Shown in pieces: positions 24,804-32,352 of a stretch of 64,000 bases of DNA. Each line of letters begins with the position of its first letter. The stretch's first letter is position 1. Below the pieces are notes generated by a model, which was given only the letters and a program-made list of their open reading frames with translations, was not told the DNA's origin and did not search any database. This stretch comes from JAEVLT01 sp964484065. GTDB lineage: Bacteria > Bacillota > Bacilli > Bacillales > Cytobacillaceae. The stretch spans positions 5,071 through 69,070 of the forward strand of contig CAZAEW010000014.1 in the NCBI GenBank assembly GCA_964484065.1. The letters are read 5' to 3'. The position numbers and the translations under genes were made by a program.

Positions 24804-26147
24804 GTGAATTGTTTGCATAAATTAACCAATAGAGAAATCATGTTTCTTGGCTTTATGTTATTTTCAATGTTATTCGGGGCGGGAAATTTAATTTTCCCAG
24901 CATATTTGGGGCATGCTGCCGGAGAAAATGTATGGCAGGCGGTGCTTGGCTTTATTATTTCTGATGCGGGTCTTTCTGTATTAGCTTTTATCGCGATCGC
25001 AAAATCAGGAACATTCGATATTTTAGTAAAACGAGTTCATCCTGTTTTTGCTTTGCTTTTTCCAATGGCCATTTATTTGTCGATAGGCCCCGGACTTGCC
25101 ATACCAAGAGCTGGCAGTCTGGCTTATGAAATGGGGGTAAAGCCCTTTTTGCCAAATTCAGTCGCGTCTTCGCCGATCGGACTCTTGGTTTATTCAGCAG
25201 TATTTTTTAGTATCGTCTTTTGGTTCGCAAAATCGCCATCTAAATTAGTAGACAGATTTGGCAAGATTTTAACGCCTTCTTTATTAATCTTAATCATCAT
25301 GGTTTTTTGCAAAGCATTATTTACCCATTTATCCGGCTTTGAGGCACCTTCTTTATCTTATAAAGAAAATCCAATCTCACAGGGATTTTTAGATGGATAT
25401 CAAACAATGGATGCCATCGGCGCATTAATCTACGGAATTATCTTTATTAATCTTTTTAGAAGTAGAAAAATAAGCAAGCAAACATTACAAGTTAAATATT
25501 TAGCGATATTTGGAGTTATTTGTGGCCTGCTCTTGGCTATTTGCTATTTAATTATTGCCTATTTAGGGGCGTCGGCGGTGATACCTGGAAAGGTTGATAA
25601 CGGAGCAATTGTATTAAGTACTGTCATGCATCAATTGTTTGGTACTGGCGGGACGCTTGTTTTAGGATTAATTTTTACATTAGCCTGTTTAAGTGTTTGT
25701 ATCGGATTAATCACTTCATGTGCTCAGTATTTTTCAAGTATTTTCCCAAAACTATCTTATCTAAAATGGGCAGTTCTTTTATGCTTGATCAGCGGCATTA
25801 TTGCAAATCTCGGTCTGTCACAAATATTAAAAGTGTCTGTTCCAGTACTAAGCTTAGTGTATCCAATGGCCATTACCTTAATTATTCTGGGACTTTTTCA
25901 TGATCGATTACCTTTTAATCGACAGCCGGTTTATGTTATGACGATCGGTCTGGTTGGAATATACAGCGTAATGGAAGTCATCAATTCAACATTCCTAAAT
26001 GGTTCATTTTCAGGATTATTAGCAAATGTTCCTTTGCAAACTAAGGGCTTCGGCTGGGTACTTCCCGGTTTGCTTGGTTTCATATTAGGAAATATTTTCG
26101 AAAAATTAACAGTTAACAAGGATACGACTGTTAAGAAAGCAGCTTAA
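24804..26147 (+). CDS. brnQ: Branched-chain amino acid transport system II carrier protein
   Basis: A 447-aa membrane protein with about 12 segments. The opening EIMFLGFMLFSMLFGAGNLIF followed by GHAAGENVW is diagnostic of BrnQ (LIVCS family), as are SIGPGLAIPRAGSLAYE and DAIGALIYGIIFIN. It should import leucine, isoleucine and valine with sodium. The start is uncertain: GTG 24804 or TTG 24813, neither with a strong ribosome binding site. I saw no T-box features upstream. The repeat-type hairpin at 26150 probably terminates it. Confidence 0.92.
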   Translation: MNCLHKLTNREIMFLGFMLFSMLFGAGNLIFPAYLGHAAGENVWQAVLGFIISDAGLSVLAFIAIAKSGTFDILVKRVHPVFALLFPMAIYLSIGPGLAIPRAGSLAYEMGVKPFLPNSVASSPIGLLVYSAVFFSIVFWFAKSPSKLVDRFGKILTPSLLILIIMVFCKALFTHLSGFEAPSLSYKENPISQGFLDGYQTMDAIGALIYGIIFINLFRSRKISKQTLQVKYLAIFGVICGLLLAICYLIIAYLGASAVIPGKVDNGAIVLSTVMHQLFGTGGTLVLGLIFTLACLSVCIGLITSCAQYFSSIFPKLSYLKWAVLLCLISGIIANLGLSQILKVSVPVLSLVYPMAITLIILGLFHDRLPFNRQPVYVMTIGLVGIYSVMEVINSTFLNGSFSGLLANVPLQTKGFGWVLPGLLGFILGNIFEKLTVNKDTTVKKAA

Positions 26148-26149
26148 AA

Positions 26150-26206
26150 AGGTCTTGGGGTCTGTCCCCCACCGCTTTAACGTAACGGGGGACAGGCCCC
26201 TTTTTA
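26150..26206. repeat. GGGGACAGG-type palindromic repeat, full copy, acting as terminator
   Basis: GGGGTCTGTCCCCC and GGGGGACAGGCCCC arms flank CGCTTTAACGTAAC, followed by TTTTT. It sits between convergent brnQ and AIM24 genes. Related copies are at 27100-27130 (half) and 27845-27890. Confidence 0.8.
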
Positions 26207-27001
26207 TTTGGATGATGGAATAGGATTCAAAATATGACCTAACTTTTCATAAACGGGTAATGTTGGTGCGATAATGACCTTCCCGGTACCTCTAAATGTT
26301 TGAAGGAGACCTTCGCCAGATGCAACAGAACCGAAAATGCTTTTTGTTGATTTCTCAACGGTAAAATCAATGTTTCCAAGTCGGAAAAGGGTGAAATTCC
26401 CGTCTACTTGAACCATTTCATTTTGAAGTTCAAATTCCACAAGTTCATCTTCTGGAACAGGAATTTCAAATACACAAAATCCAGATCCAGATACTTTTGT
26501 TTGAAATAATCCTTCACCGCCGGCAATAGCTGAGGAAATGTTTTTCATTGCCTGAACAGAAACAGAAACACTCGATTCACAACAATAAAAAAGGCCTTTA
26601 TCCGCAATGATTTCTTCGTTATTAAGTTCAACGATCATAAAGTGTTTAAAACTTGGTTCTAAGTATATGACACCGCTGCCCTGGTATTGAGGTTTAATCA
26701 TGGATTCATTAGCTAGCACACTGGAGGCTAATCCTTTTAAAAAACCTTTTGCACCAGTGCCTCCTAAACTTTTTAATGCAATATTTCCTTTCATAAACTG
26801 CAATGCACCGGCTTCCGCGGTCAGGGAGCTGTTATTTAGTGTAATCCTTACTTGACGTAATTTAATGTTTGATTTTTGCGCAAAAAATAATTTTTCAGCA
26901 ACAGAAAAATTATCATTCCCTCCTAAATTTTGATACTCCAAAACTTCAATTTTCATATTCTGACTTTCAACGAAACTTGCCACTTGATATGCTTCGGACA
27001 T
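26204..27001 (-). CDS. AIM24 family protein
   Basis: A 265-aa soluble protein built of repeating beta-rich blocks: AGALQFMKGNIALKS, GSGVIYLEPSFKHFMIVELN, GEGLFQTKVSGSGFCVFEIP and SGEGLLQTFRGTGKVIIAPTLP. These repeated G-E-G-L/GSG blocks are the mark of the AIM24 (formerly DUF124) fold, related to tryptophan RNA-binding attenuator-like trimers. Its function is poorly known in bacteria. The start ATG at 27001 has GGAG upstream on the minus strand. Monocistronic by appearance. Confidence 0.85.
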   Translation of the reverse strand: MSEAYQVASFVESQNMKIEVLEYQNLGGNDNFSVAEKLFFAQKSNIKLRQVRITLNNSSLTAEAGALQFMKGNIALKSLGGTGAKGFLKGLASSVLANESMIKPQYQGSGVIYLEPSFKHFMIVELNNEEIIADKGLFYCCESSVSVSVQAMKNISSAIAGGEGLFQTKVSGSGFCVFEIPVPEDELVEFELQNEMVQVDGNFTLFRLGNIDFTVEKSTKSIFGSVASGEGLLQTFRGTGKVIIAPTLPVYEKLGHILNPIPSSK

Positions 27002-27099
27002 CGCAATTTCTCCTTATTCACATAATGTTTTTCTTAATTGTAGCAAAATGCCTCTGGTAATAAAATGAATATTGGTAAAATATTGTATTTTCTTGCTGG

Positions 27100-27130
27100 A
27101 TTTTAACGTAAAGGGGGACAGGCCCCATAG
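27100..27130. repeat. Half copy of the GGGGACAGG repeat
   Basis: TTTTAACGTAAAGGGGGACA followed by GGCCCCATAG matches the right half of the copies at 26150 and 27845. It lies in the otherwise empty 27002-27309 gap, which shows only a ribosome binding site (AGGAGG) at its right end. Confidence 0.6.
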
Positions 27131-27309
27131 ATCAGACATTATTATCTAATATACTAGGCACTATTCTTTATAATTAATTCTCGAAAATATGTAAACAATT
27201 AGTTAATACTTCACCTTCCAAATATGGGAAAATTATTATACAAAACAAATTAAGGGAGTTTTCTTTATGGGGAGCTTTCTTTAATGCCCAAGGGACAGGA
27301 GGATGAAGT

Positions 27310-27810
27310 ATGTATTGTATACAATGTGGAAATCCATTAAAAGATGACGATAGATTTTGCCCGAAATGTGGTAAAGAAGTAGCTGTAGGAGCAGCCACTC
27401 AAATGAAAGAGACTAGTTCTACAGAATATACCCAACAAAGGGATAATAATCCAAATGGCAACTTCCAATATCAAGAGCGAGTCCAAATGGGGCAATCGGA
27501 TCTAAGTGGTGAAAAAGTGATAGTGGATAAGGCAGCTGCAAATCTATTTAGGGGTATCGAGGGTGTTGGCGGAAGATTAACTATTACGAACAAAAGGGTT
27601 ATTTTTAATTCTCACGCATTAAATCTTCAAGCTGGAACAACGGAAATATTGATTAGTGATATTGCTTCTGTTTCAAAAAGGAATACCTTAGGTATTGTTC
27701 CAAACGGAATGTCAATCACTTTAAAAAACGGAACCGTATACAAGTTCGTCATTGGGAAAAGAGATATGCTAATAAAAACAATACTGGACTGTATTGGGAA
27801 CTTGTCTTGA
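27310..27810 (+). CDS. Zinc-ribbon protein with PH/GRAM-like domain
   Basis: A 166-aa protein. Residues 3-25 form a double CxxC zinc ribbon (CIQCGNPLKDDDRFCPKCGK) of the zinc_ribbon_2 kind. A Gln/Asn-rich linker (about 35-60) follows. Residues about 68-160 (GEKVIVDKAAANLFRG, GGRLTITNKRVIFNSHALN, ISDIASVSKRNTLGIVPNGM, YKFVIGKRD) match the bacterial PH-like/GRAM pattern. No signal or membrane segment is seen. It could be a lipid- or protein-binding adaptor; the function is unknown. The start ATG 27310 follows AGGAGGATGAAGT. Confidence 0.7.
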   Translation: MYCIQCGNPLKDDDRFCPKCGKEVAVGAATQMKETSSTEYTQQRDNNPNGNFQYQERVQMGQSDLSGEKVIVDKAAANLFRGIEGVGGRLTITNKRVIFNSHALNLQAGTTEILISDIASVSKRNTLGIVPNGMSITLKNGTVYKFVIGKRDMLIKTILDCIGNLS

Positions 27811-27844
27811 TTATGCCTATATTTTAGCAAAAGTGACTTTTCCT

Positions 27845-27890
27845 AGAGTCAGTCCCCCGCTGCTTTAAAGTAACGGGGGACAGGCCCCAT
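27845..27890. repeat. GGGGACAGG-type palindromic repeat, second full copy
   Basis: CAGTCCCCC and CGGGGGACAG arms flank GCTGCTTTAAAGTAA. It lies between two convergent genes, like the copy at 26150, and differs from it by a few bases. Confidence 0.75.
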
Positions 27891-27897
27891 AGACTCT

Positions 27898-28656
27898 CTA
27901 TTTAATCTCAATAATTTCCCCATTTTCAGGAACAGAAATTGTATTTTCTAGTTGGTTTTGTCTTATATAATCCCGAACTTCTTCCCGTTTTAGTAAACAG
28001 TGATTCCAAGATTCCATATGGGAAATGATTAGTTTCGTGTGCGGCGATGATTGTCTTATTTTTCCAATATCAGCAATCCCCATTGTAATCGGACAGCCTG
28101 CCAGGAAACGTGCTTCCCCTGCAAAAACGATGGCAGCATCAGGAGAAAAATAGTCAAAATTATCCTTTATATCTGAATACCATACACTATCTCCAATAAT
28201 ATATAAGGACCGCTCATCTTTTGCCCTAAATATAAATCCGGAAACAGGACCCATTGCCTTTGCGAGCAAGCCATGGCCGTGTCTTCCTTCTGTTCGAATC
28301 AGTTCAATCTCCTGCCAAACATATTTCTTACCTACTGCTATGACTTGTTCAAATCCCTTATCTTTCATTAATTGCTCATCTGCAGGCTGGCAAAATAAAG
28401 GCAAATTCTTTGGCAAACTTGAAATAGCTCGCTCATCAAAATGATCACGGTGTGAGTGTGTAACAATAATAGCATCAATATCTACCAGTCTCTCAAGATT
28501 GACCGGCAATGCAAATAAAGGATTATTTAAATGCTGATTGGGGGAATTAGGAACAGGTGCAAGTGTCCCCTTCTCGCTAAACATAGGGTCTAACAGGAAT
28601 TTTAGACCTTTATAATTAATAAGGTGTGTTGCATGGCGTATTAATTGAATCTGCAT
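27898..28656 (-). CDS. MBL-fold metallo-hydrolase
   Basis: A 252-aa protein of the metallo-beta-lactamase fold. It opens with QIQLIRHATHLINYKGLKFLLDPMF and holds the metal motif THSHRDHFDE (HxHxDH). YIIGDSVWYSDI supplies the later Asp, and ISHMESWNHC the last His. This looks like the UlaG/YtnP-like L-ascorbate-lactonase or general hydrolase group without a clear substrate. The start ATG 28656 is preceded on the minus strand by AAGGAGAG. It is divergent from the Lrp gene across repeat array A. Confidence 0.8.
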   Translation of the reverse strand: MQIQLIRHATHLINYKGLKFLLDPMFSEKGTLAPVPNSPNQHLNNPLFALPVNLERLVDIDAIIVTHSHRDHFDERAISSLPKNLPLFCQPADEQLMKDKGFEQVIAVGKKYVWQEIELIRTEGRHGHGLLAKAMGPVSGFIFRAKDERSLYIIGDSVWYSDIKDNFDYFSPDAAIVFAGEARFLAGCPITMGIADIGKIRQSSPHTKLIISHMESWNHCLLKREEVRDYIRQNQLENTISVPENGEIIEIK

Positions 28657-28879
28657 CGATTTTTCTCTCCTTAAATGTTTTCTTACAGACTATTGTATGT
28701 TTTCCACCTATTTACCAACAGCGCCTGCTGAAAAGGATATCTGAACTTTTGTTTCATCATGAAAGAAATTAACTTACAATAAAATAAAGGCTGTTTTCGT
28801 AAAGATTGTTGTTTTTCTAATTTTGTCTTTTCCCTTTTAGAATTCTTATTCGGACTTGGTTCCCTTTGAATTCACCTAT

Positions 28880-29125
28880 GCAGTCAAAAGTTTGGCTACC
28901 TTTGGACATCCCAATGCAAAAAAGGAGGGCTCATGTCCGAAGTTTGAGTATCTTCGGACGCCAAAGCGATAAAATTGAAGGCTTATGTCCGAAGTTTGAG
29001 TATCTTCAGACACCAGAGCGAAAAAATCGAAGGTTCATGTCCGAAGGTTAAGGATCTTCCGACACCACAGAGTAAAAAACGAGGGTTGATGTCCGAAGCT
29101 TGAGTCACTTCGAACATCACAGTCC
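28880..29125. repeat. Tandem repeat array A, five units of 52 bp
   Basis: Units begin at about 28880, 28933, 28985, 29037 and 29089. Each holds GTCCGAA, an 11-nt loop (GTTTGAGTATC) and TTCGGAC, then a linker containing CCAAAGCGA-like sequence. The first unit is the most diverged (GTCAAAA/TTTGGAC). The array fills most of the gap between the divergent MBL and Lrp genes. The units do not encode a plausible protein. Confidence 0.85.
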
Positions 29126-29202
29126 AAAGTTTACCTTGAGCAACAAAGTATACGAAAAGAGCCAAAATAAAAAAACACTTACTTTTCTAGGGGAGAATCG
29201 GT

Positions 29203-29613
29203 ATGGATGACATTGACTTTCAAATTCTAAAAATTTTAAAAGAAAATTCCCGTAAACCCTGGAAGGAAATCGGAGAATCGATACATATGACAGGCCAGGC
29301 GGTGGGCAATAGAATTCGCCGGATGGAGGAAGAGGGAATCATTGAACAATACACCATTGCAGTTGATGAACGAAAGCTTGGAAAAAGTATTCAAGCGTTT
29401 ATTACTGTTTTTTTAAAATCAAATCAGCATCTTGAATTTCAAAAATACCTCAAAGGAAATCCAGATATCAAAGAAGTTCACCGTATAAGCGGTGAAGGCT
29501 GCTATATAATTCAGGCCAGACTTTCCGATCAATTAGCTTTAAATCATACACTTGATGAAATACTCAAATATGCGAACTATAGGGTTAATATATCCATTGG
29601 GAAAATAAAATAA
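29203..29613 (+). CDS. Lrp/AsnC-family transcriptional regulator
   Basis: A 136-aa protein. The AsnC-type HTH is DDIDFQILKILKENSRKPWKEIGESIHMTGQAVGNRIRRMEEEGII, and the RAM ligand-binding domain follows (FITVFLKSNQHLEFQKYL, VHRISGEGCYIIQARLSD). It is slightly shorter than Lrp itself, like many Bacilli paralogues. The ligand, probably an amino acid, and the targets are unknown. Start ATG follows AGGGGAG. Array A lies upstream of it. Confidence 0.88.
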   Translation: MDDIDFQILKILKENSRKPWKEIGESIHMTGQAVGNRIRRMEEEGIIEQYTIAVDERKLGKSIQAFITVFLKSNQHLEFQKYLKGNPDIKEVHRISGEGCYIIQARLSDQLALNHTLDEILKYANYRVNISIGKIK

Positions 29614-29735
29614 AAAAACCGTATAAAGGAGAACTTATTCATATAGAAGAAAGTAAATGAGGTTAGCCAACAATGAATAAACGTGTCCATTTATGATAAC
29701 ATATACGGGAATCTTAAAAGAGGAAGTGAGCTTAA

Positions 29736-30092
29736 GTGATAAACATAACAATTCCAAAAGCTGATGTGACAATTACCAAAAAGGATAATCCAGAACTAAG
29801 TAATATTTATGGTTTTACTGATTTTCACCTTATCCCAAGAGATAAAGGCGGCATTTTTATGTTTTACAATGATAAAGGGGAATTATTGTTTGTAGGTAAG
29901 GCCAGAAAGTTAAGACAAAGAATTAAAAAACATTTTGAGGATAATGTATCTCCTGTCAAAATACACAGAGATGAAGTTGCTAAGATTGCTGTTTGTATAG
30001 TTGAAGACCCTGTACATAGAGAAATTTATGAAACTTATGTCGTTAATGAATTAAAGGCAAAGTACAATGTTGATAAAGTTTTTTATCGCTAA
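29736..30092 (+). CDS. GIY-YIG nuclease-domain protein
   Basis: A 118-aa protein. The core GGIFMFYNDKGELLFVGKARKLRQRIKKHF is a GIY-YIG variant: GIF for the first triad, LFVGK for the second, then the conserved Arg in LRQRIKKHF. Glu in IYETYVVNELKAKYN is the metal-binding candidate. It consists of this domain only, similar in size to UvrC N-terminal pieces or Slx1-like proteins, with no DNA-binding partner domain. The start is GTG 29736 behind AGGAAGTGAG. Role unknown. Confidence 0.75.
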   Translation: MINITIPKADVTITKKDNPELSNIYGFTDFHLIPRDKGGIFMFYNDKGELLFVGKARKLRQRIKKHFEDNVSPVKIHRDEVAKIAVCIVEDPVHREIYETYVVNELKAKYNVDKVFYR

Positions 30093-30114
30093 AACGTAAA
30101 GGAAACTTTTATTT

Positions 30115-30140
30115 TGCTATAATGATAAATTAAAGGGGGT
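30115..30140 (+). promoter_or_regulatory. Extended -10 promoter candidate and strong ribosome binding site
   Basis: TGCTATAAT (30115-30123) is an ideal extended -10. It is followed by AAAGGGGGTG just upstream of a 27-codon ORF. No clear -35 is seen. Confidence 0.5.
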
Positions 30141-30149
30141 GCTTACAGA

Positions 30150-30230
30150 TGGAGAATCATATAAGATTGTCTGGTACTTCTTCCACTCATGCAAAGCCTG
30201 TTATTGGAAAGGCGATACTTTGCATGGGGT
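30150..30230 (+). CDS. Possible 26-residue small ORF in leader of CD3324-like gene
   Basis: ATG 30150 sits 9 bp after AAAGGGGGTG and reads MENHIRLSGTSSTHAKPVIG then KAILCMG before TGA. An extended -10 promoter precedes it. The ORF overlaps an inverted repeat (CATGCAAAG at about 30188 with CTTTGCATG at about 30219). It may be a leader peptide, a small protein or a decayed gene; nothing proves it is translated. Confidence 0.35.
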
Positions 30231-30321
30231 GAAACATTTAATTTTATCGCTGAACAAGCTTTTCTAATATTTTGGCTTTGCACCTTATTTTTTTCAAAAT
30301 CAAAATAAGGGGCGGGCACAA

Positions 30322-30591
30322 TTGAAATATATGAATGCAAACAAAGTTTTACCTGAACAGCTAATCGTGGAAATCCAAAAGTATGTCCAGGGGGAAACTC
30401 TTTACATTCCTAAGCCGGAAACGGAGCATCGCAAGTGGGGAACTTCAAGCGGCGGAAGACGGCTGCTTGACCGCCGTAATGCCGCCATTAGAAATTCTTT
30501 TATAAGCGGCAGCAGTATTCAGCACCTGGCAAAGGAATATTACCTCTCGACCGAAACCATCAAAAAAATTGTGTATTCACATAAAAAGTAG
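30322..30591 (+). CDS. CD3324-family HTH protein
   Basis: An 89-aa basic protein. KYMNANKVLPEQLIVEIQKYVQGETLYIPK followed by HRKWGTSSGGRRLLDRRN and HLAKEYYLSTETIKKIVY is the pattern of CD3324-type proteins, related to the Mor/C activator helix-turn-helix. It is probably a small DNA-binding regulator. The start TTG 30322 is preferred: AAGGGG lies 9 bp upstream, while ATG 30331 would be 18 bp away. A terminator follows at once. Confidence 0.75.
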   Translation: MKYMNANKVLPEQLIVEIQKYVQGETLYIPKPETEHRKWGTSSGGRRLLDRRNAAIRNSFISGSSIQHLAKEYYLSTETIKKIVYSHKK

Positions 30592-30635
30592 AAGAGCAGC
30601 ACTGGTGAACATCTTTCATCAGTGCTGTTCTTATG
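30592..30635 (+). terminator. Hairpin after CD3324-like gene
   Basis: AAGAGCAGCACTG and CAGTGCTGTTCTT pair with one mismatch around a 15-nt loop; the tail is only weakly T-rich. Confidence 0.7.
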
Positions 30636-30718
30636 TAAAAAACGTTTCTAAGTTGTTTTTTCCATTTTAGAAGTTTGCCGCATTACTTAAAATGAGTGAA
30701 GAGAAGGAATCAACTTGA

Positions 30719-31384
30719 ATGGAGATAGACGAAATGCCCGAAAAATTTATTAAAAATGAACAGTTGAATTTTATAAAAAAACAGATTGCTTTAATTAAGG
30801 ACAGCGTCAAAAAGAACGTGCCCCAAAACGTTTTGGCTGCTGTGATCGACTTAGCCAATGCTAAAATCCTGGACCTCTTTCCAAATGCCTATTTGGAACA
30901 ACAAGAAATGCTGGATCTTTCCAGACTGAAAACAGATAAAGAGTATGAGCAATATATCCAGCATCTTTCAGGTTTTTTGCTGCCCTTTCCAAAAATCACC
31001 GAGCAGCAGCTGAAAAAAATGTTCCCGAAGAATAAAAAGTTAAAGCTGCCTGATTTATCAAATATTGACCACAGCCAGCTGACCTATTTAAGCTGGAACG
31101 ACCTAAGATCCAATAAAAAAATTATCGTATATGAGGTGGAGGGAAAATTGGTCGGCATTGAAGGCGAATTTGCTCCAACCAGTAAAAAAAATCTTTGTTC
31201 CTTCTGCAATCAAATTGGAGAGGTTGCCTATTTTTCTACTGTTACAAAAGCAAAAAAGTCTAAAAATCCTGATTACTATAAAGCCATCGGCAATCTTATT
31301 TGCGCCGACAGCAGCGAATGCAATAAAAAAATAACCAATGTTGACTATTTAACCACTTTTCTTAAAGACTCACTGGAAATGTGA
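30719..31384 (+). CDS. FusB/FusC-family EF-G-binding protein
   Basis: A 216-221 aa two-domain protein. The N-terminal helical bundle (NEQLNFIKKQIALIKDSVKK to FLLPFPKITEQQLKKMFPK) is followed by LTYLSWNDLRSNKKIIVYE and a C-terminal four-cysteine zinc finger (CSFCNQIGEV and CADSSECNKK). These are the blocks of staphylococcal FusB/FusC, which bind EF-G and free it from ribosomes stalled by fusidic acid. Many soil Bacilli carry such chromosomal homologues. The start may be ATG 30719 or 30734; GGAGATAGACGA before 30734 makes the shorter form attractive. Confidence 0.85.
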   Translation: MEIDEMPEKFIKNEQLNFIKKQIALIKDSVKKNVPQNVLAAVIDLANAKILDLFPNAYLEQQEMLDLSRLKTDKEYEQYIQHLSGFLLPFPKITEQQLKKMFPKNKKLKLPDLSNIDHSQLTYLSWNDLRSNKKIIVYEVEGKLVGIEGEFAPTSKKNLCSFCNQIGEVAYFSTVTKAKKSKNPDYYKAIGNLICADSSECNKKITNVDYLTTFLKDSLEM

Positions 31385-31410
31385 AGATCAAGTTGTTTTT
31401 CATAAGTTAG

Positions 31411-31441
31411 ACTCCTATCTTTATAGATATGGAGTTTTTTA
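31411..31441. terminator. Terminator between EF-G-binding protein gene and FHA gene
   Basis: ACTCC/GGAGT outer and ATCT/AGAT inner arms (31411-31435) are followed by TTTTTT. It separates convergent genes. Confidence 0.8.
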
Positions 31442-31450
31442 TGTTAGGAG

Positions 31451-32149
31451 TCATAATGCTTTATTTTTTTCTCTAACAAAGGAAAGAATATAGCCTTTCC
31501 TTCTAATATTTTCAATGCAAATATTTTGCTGTGTTTTCTTCCGTATCCGATAGATGATGGTATTTATTTCTTCATTACTAACATCAGGAATCTCCCCGTT
31601 AAGAGGCGGCCTTTCCTCCCAAACAAATTTGATCAGCTCTTCCTTTAAGACAATTTGATTTCTGTTTTGTATCAAAAAATCGATACATTTATATTCCTTT
31701 TCGGAAAATTGGTAAAGATTATTTTGTATTTTAAGTTCTTGCTTAATAGGATCTAAATAAAAATCAGCAGTCAGCTTTTTATCCAAATTTCCAAAAACGG
31801 GTACTAAATCTAAGGTTGCATCTAAATCACTTGAAAAAGTAAGGGTAATAAGATTATTAGAAAGCGAGATTTTGTCTGAGTGGTTCAGCCGGAATTCTTC
31901 AAATGCCTTCAAGCGTTTATTGTTGATAAGGGTCCCATGCTTACTGTTCAAATCTTTAATGTAAAAATGTCCATTTTTTTGATAAATGCTGATGTGCTTT
32001 CTTGATACAAAAATATTATTGAAGGAAATATCAGGTTTCCAATTGCTTCCTTCTCTTCCGATGATCATATTTGGGCTATCTAATGGAATAAAGGCACCTT
32101 TTTCAAACGGAGTGCCATGGTCAACGATTAAAAAATGTGATGTATTCAT
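31451..32149 (-). CDS. FHA-domain protein fused to OmpR-type winged helix
   Basis: A 232-aa protein. Residues about 28-105 are an FHA domain with the core NMIIGREGSNW, SRKHISIYQKNG and KDLNSKHGTLINN motifs (Gly-Arg, Ser-x-x-His, Asn-Gly-type phosphothreonine pocket). Residues about 130-228 read as a trans_reg_C winged helix (YQFSEKEYKCIDFLIQNRNQIVLKEELI, INTIIYRIRKKTQ, IENIRRKGYIL). This joins Ser/Thr-kinase signal reading to DNA binding without a receiver domain. No kinase gene is next to it. A related but reversed layout is seen in actinobacterial EmbR. It is divergent from the PBP gene. Confidence 0.85.
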   Translation of the reverse strand: MNTSHFLIVDHGTPFEKGAFIPLDSPNMIIGREGSNWKPDISFNNIFVSRKHISIYQKNGHFYIKDLNSKHGTLINNKRLKAFEEFRLNHSDKISLSNNLITLTFSSDLDATLDLVPVFGNLDKKLTADFYLDPIKQELKIQNNLYQFSEKEYKCIDFLIQNRNQIVLKEELIKFVWEERPPLNGEIPDVSNEEINTIIYRIRKKTQQNICIENIRRKGYILSFVREKNKAL

Positions 32150-32352
32150 AATCTTCTCTCCTAAAATATCAGAGGATTATCATAGATTTATTATTTTTAA
32201 ACTATTGAGCAAGTGTTTCGCTTTTCTATAAACTCTAGATGTATTCAAGATTGATTTTATCAAATAAATCAACGAGAGAATAGAAATGGCGGAAATTAAA
32301 AAAGTGTCCTTTTAAAGGCTATGCTTTTACCAGGAAGGCAGGAATAAGTATC

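Noticed and set aside
28880..29125. CRISPR array
   Set aside because: Units are contiguous tandem copies without unique spacers, and no cas genes are present. The same holds for arrays B and C.
30188..30285. c-di-GMP-I riboswitch, suggested by GCAAAGCC
   Set aside because: The upstream GGCAAACC-type helix and tetraloop receptor are missing; the motif belongs to simple inverted repeats.
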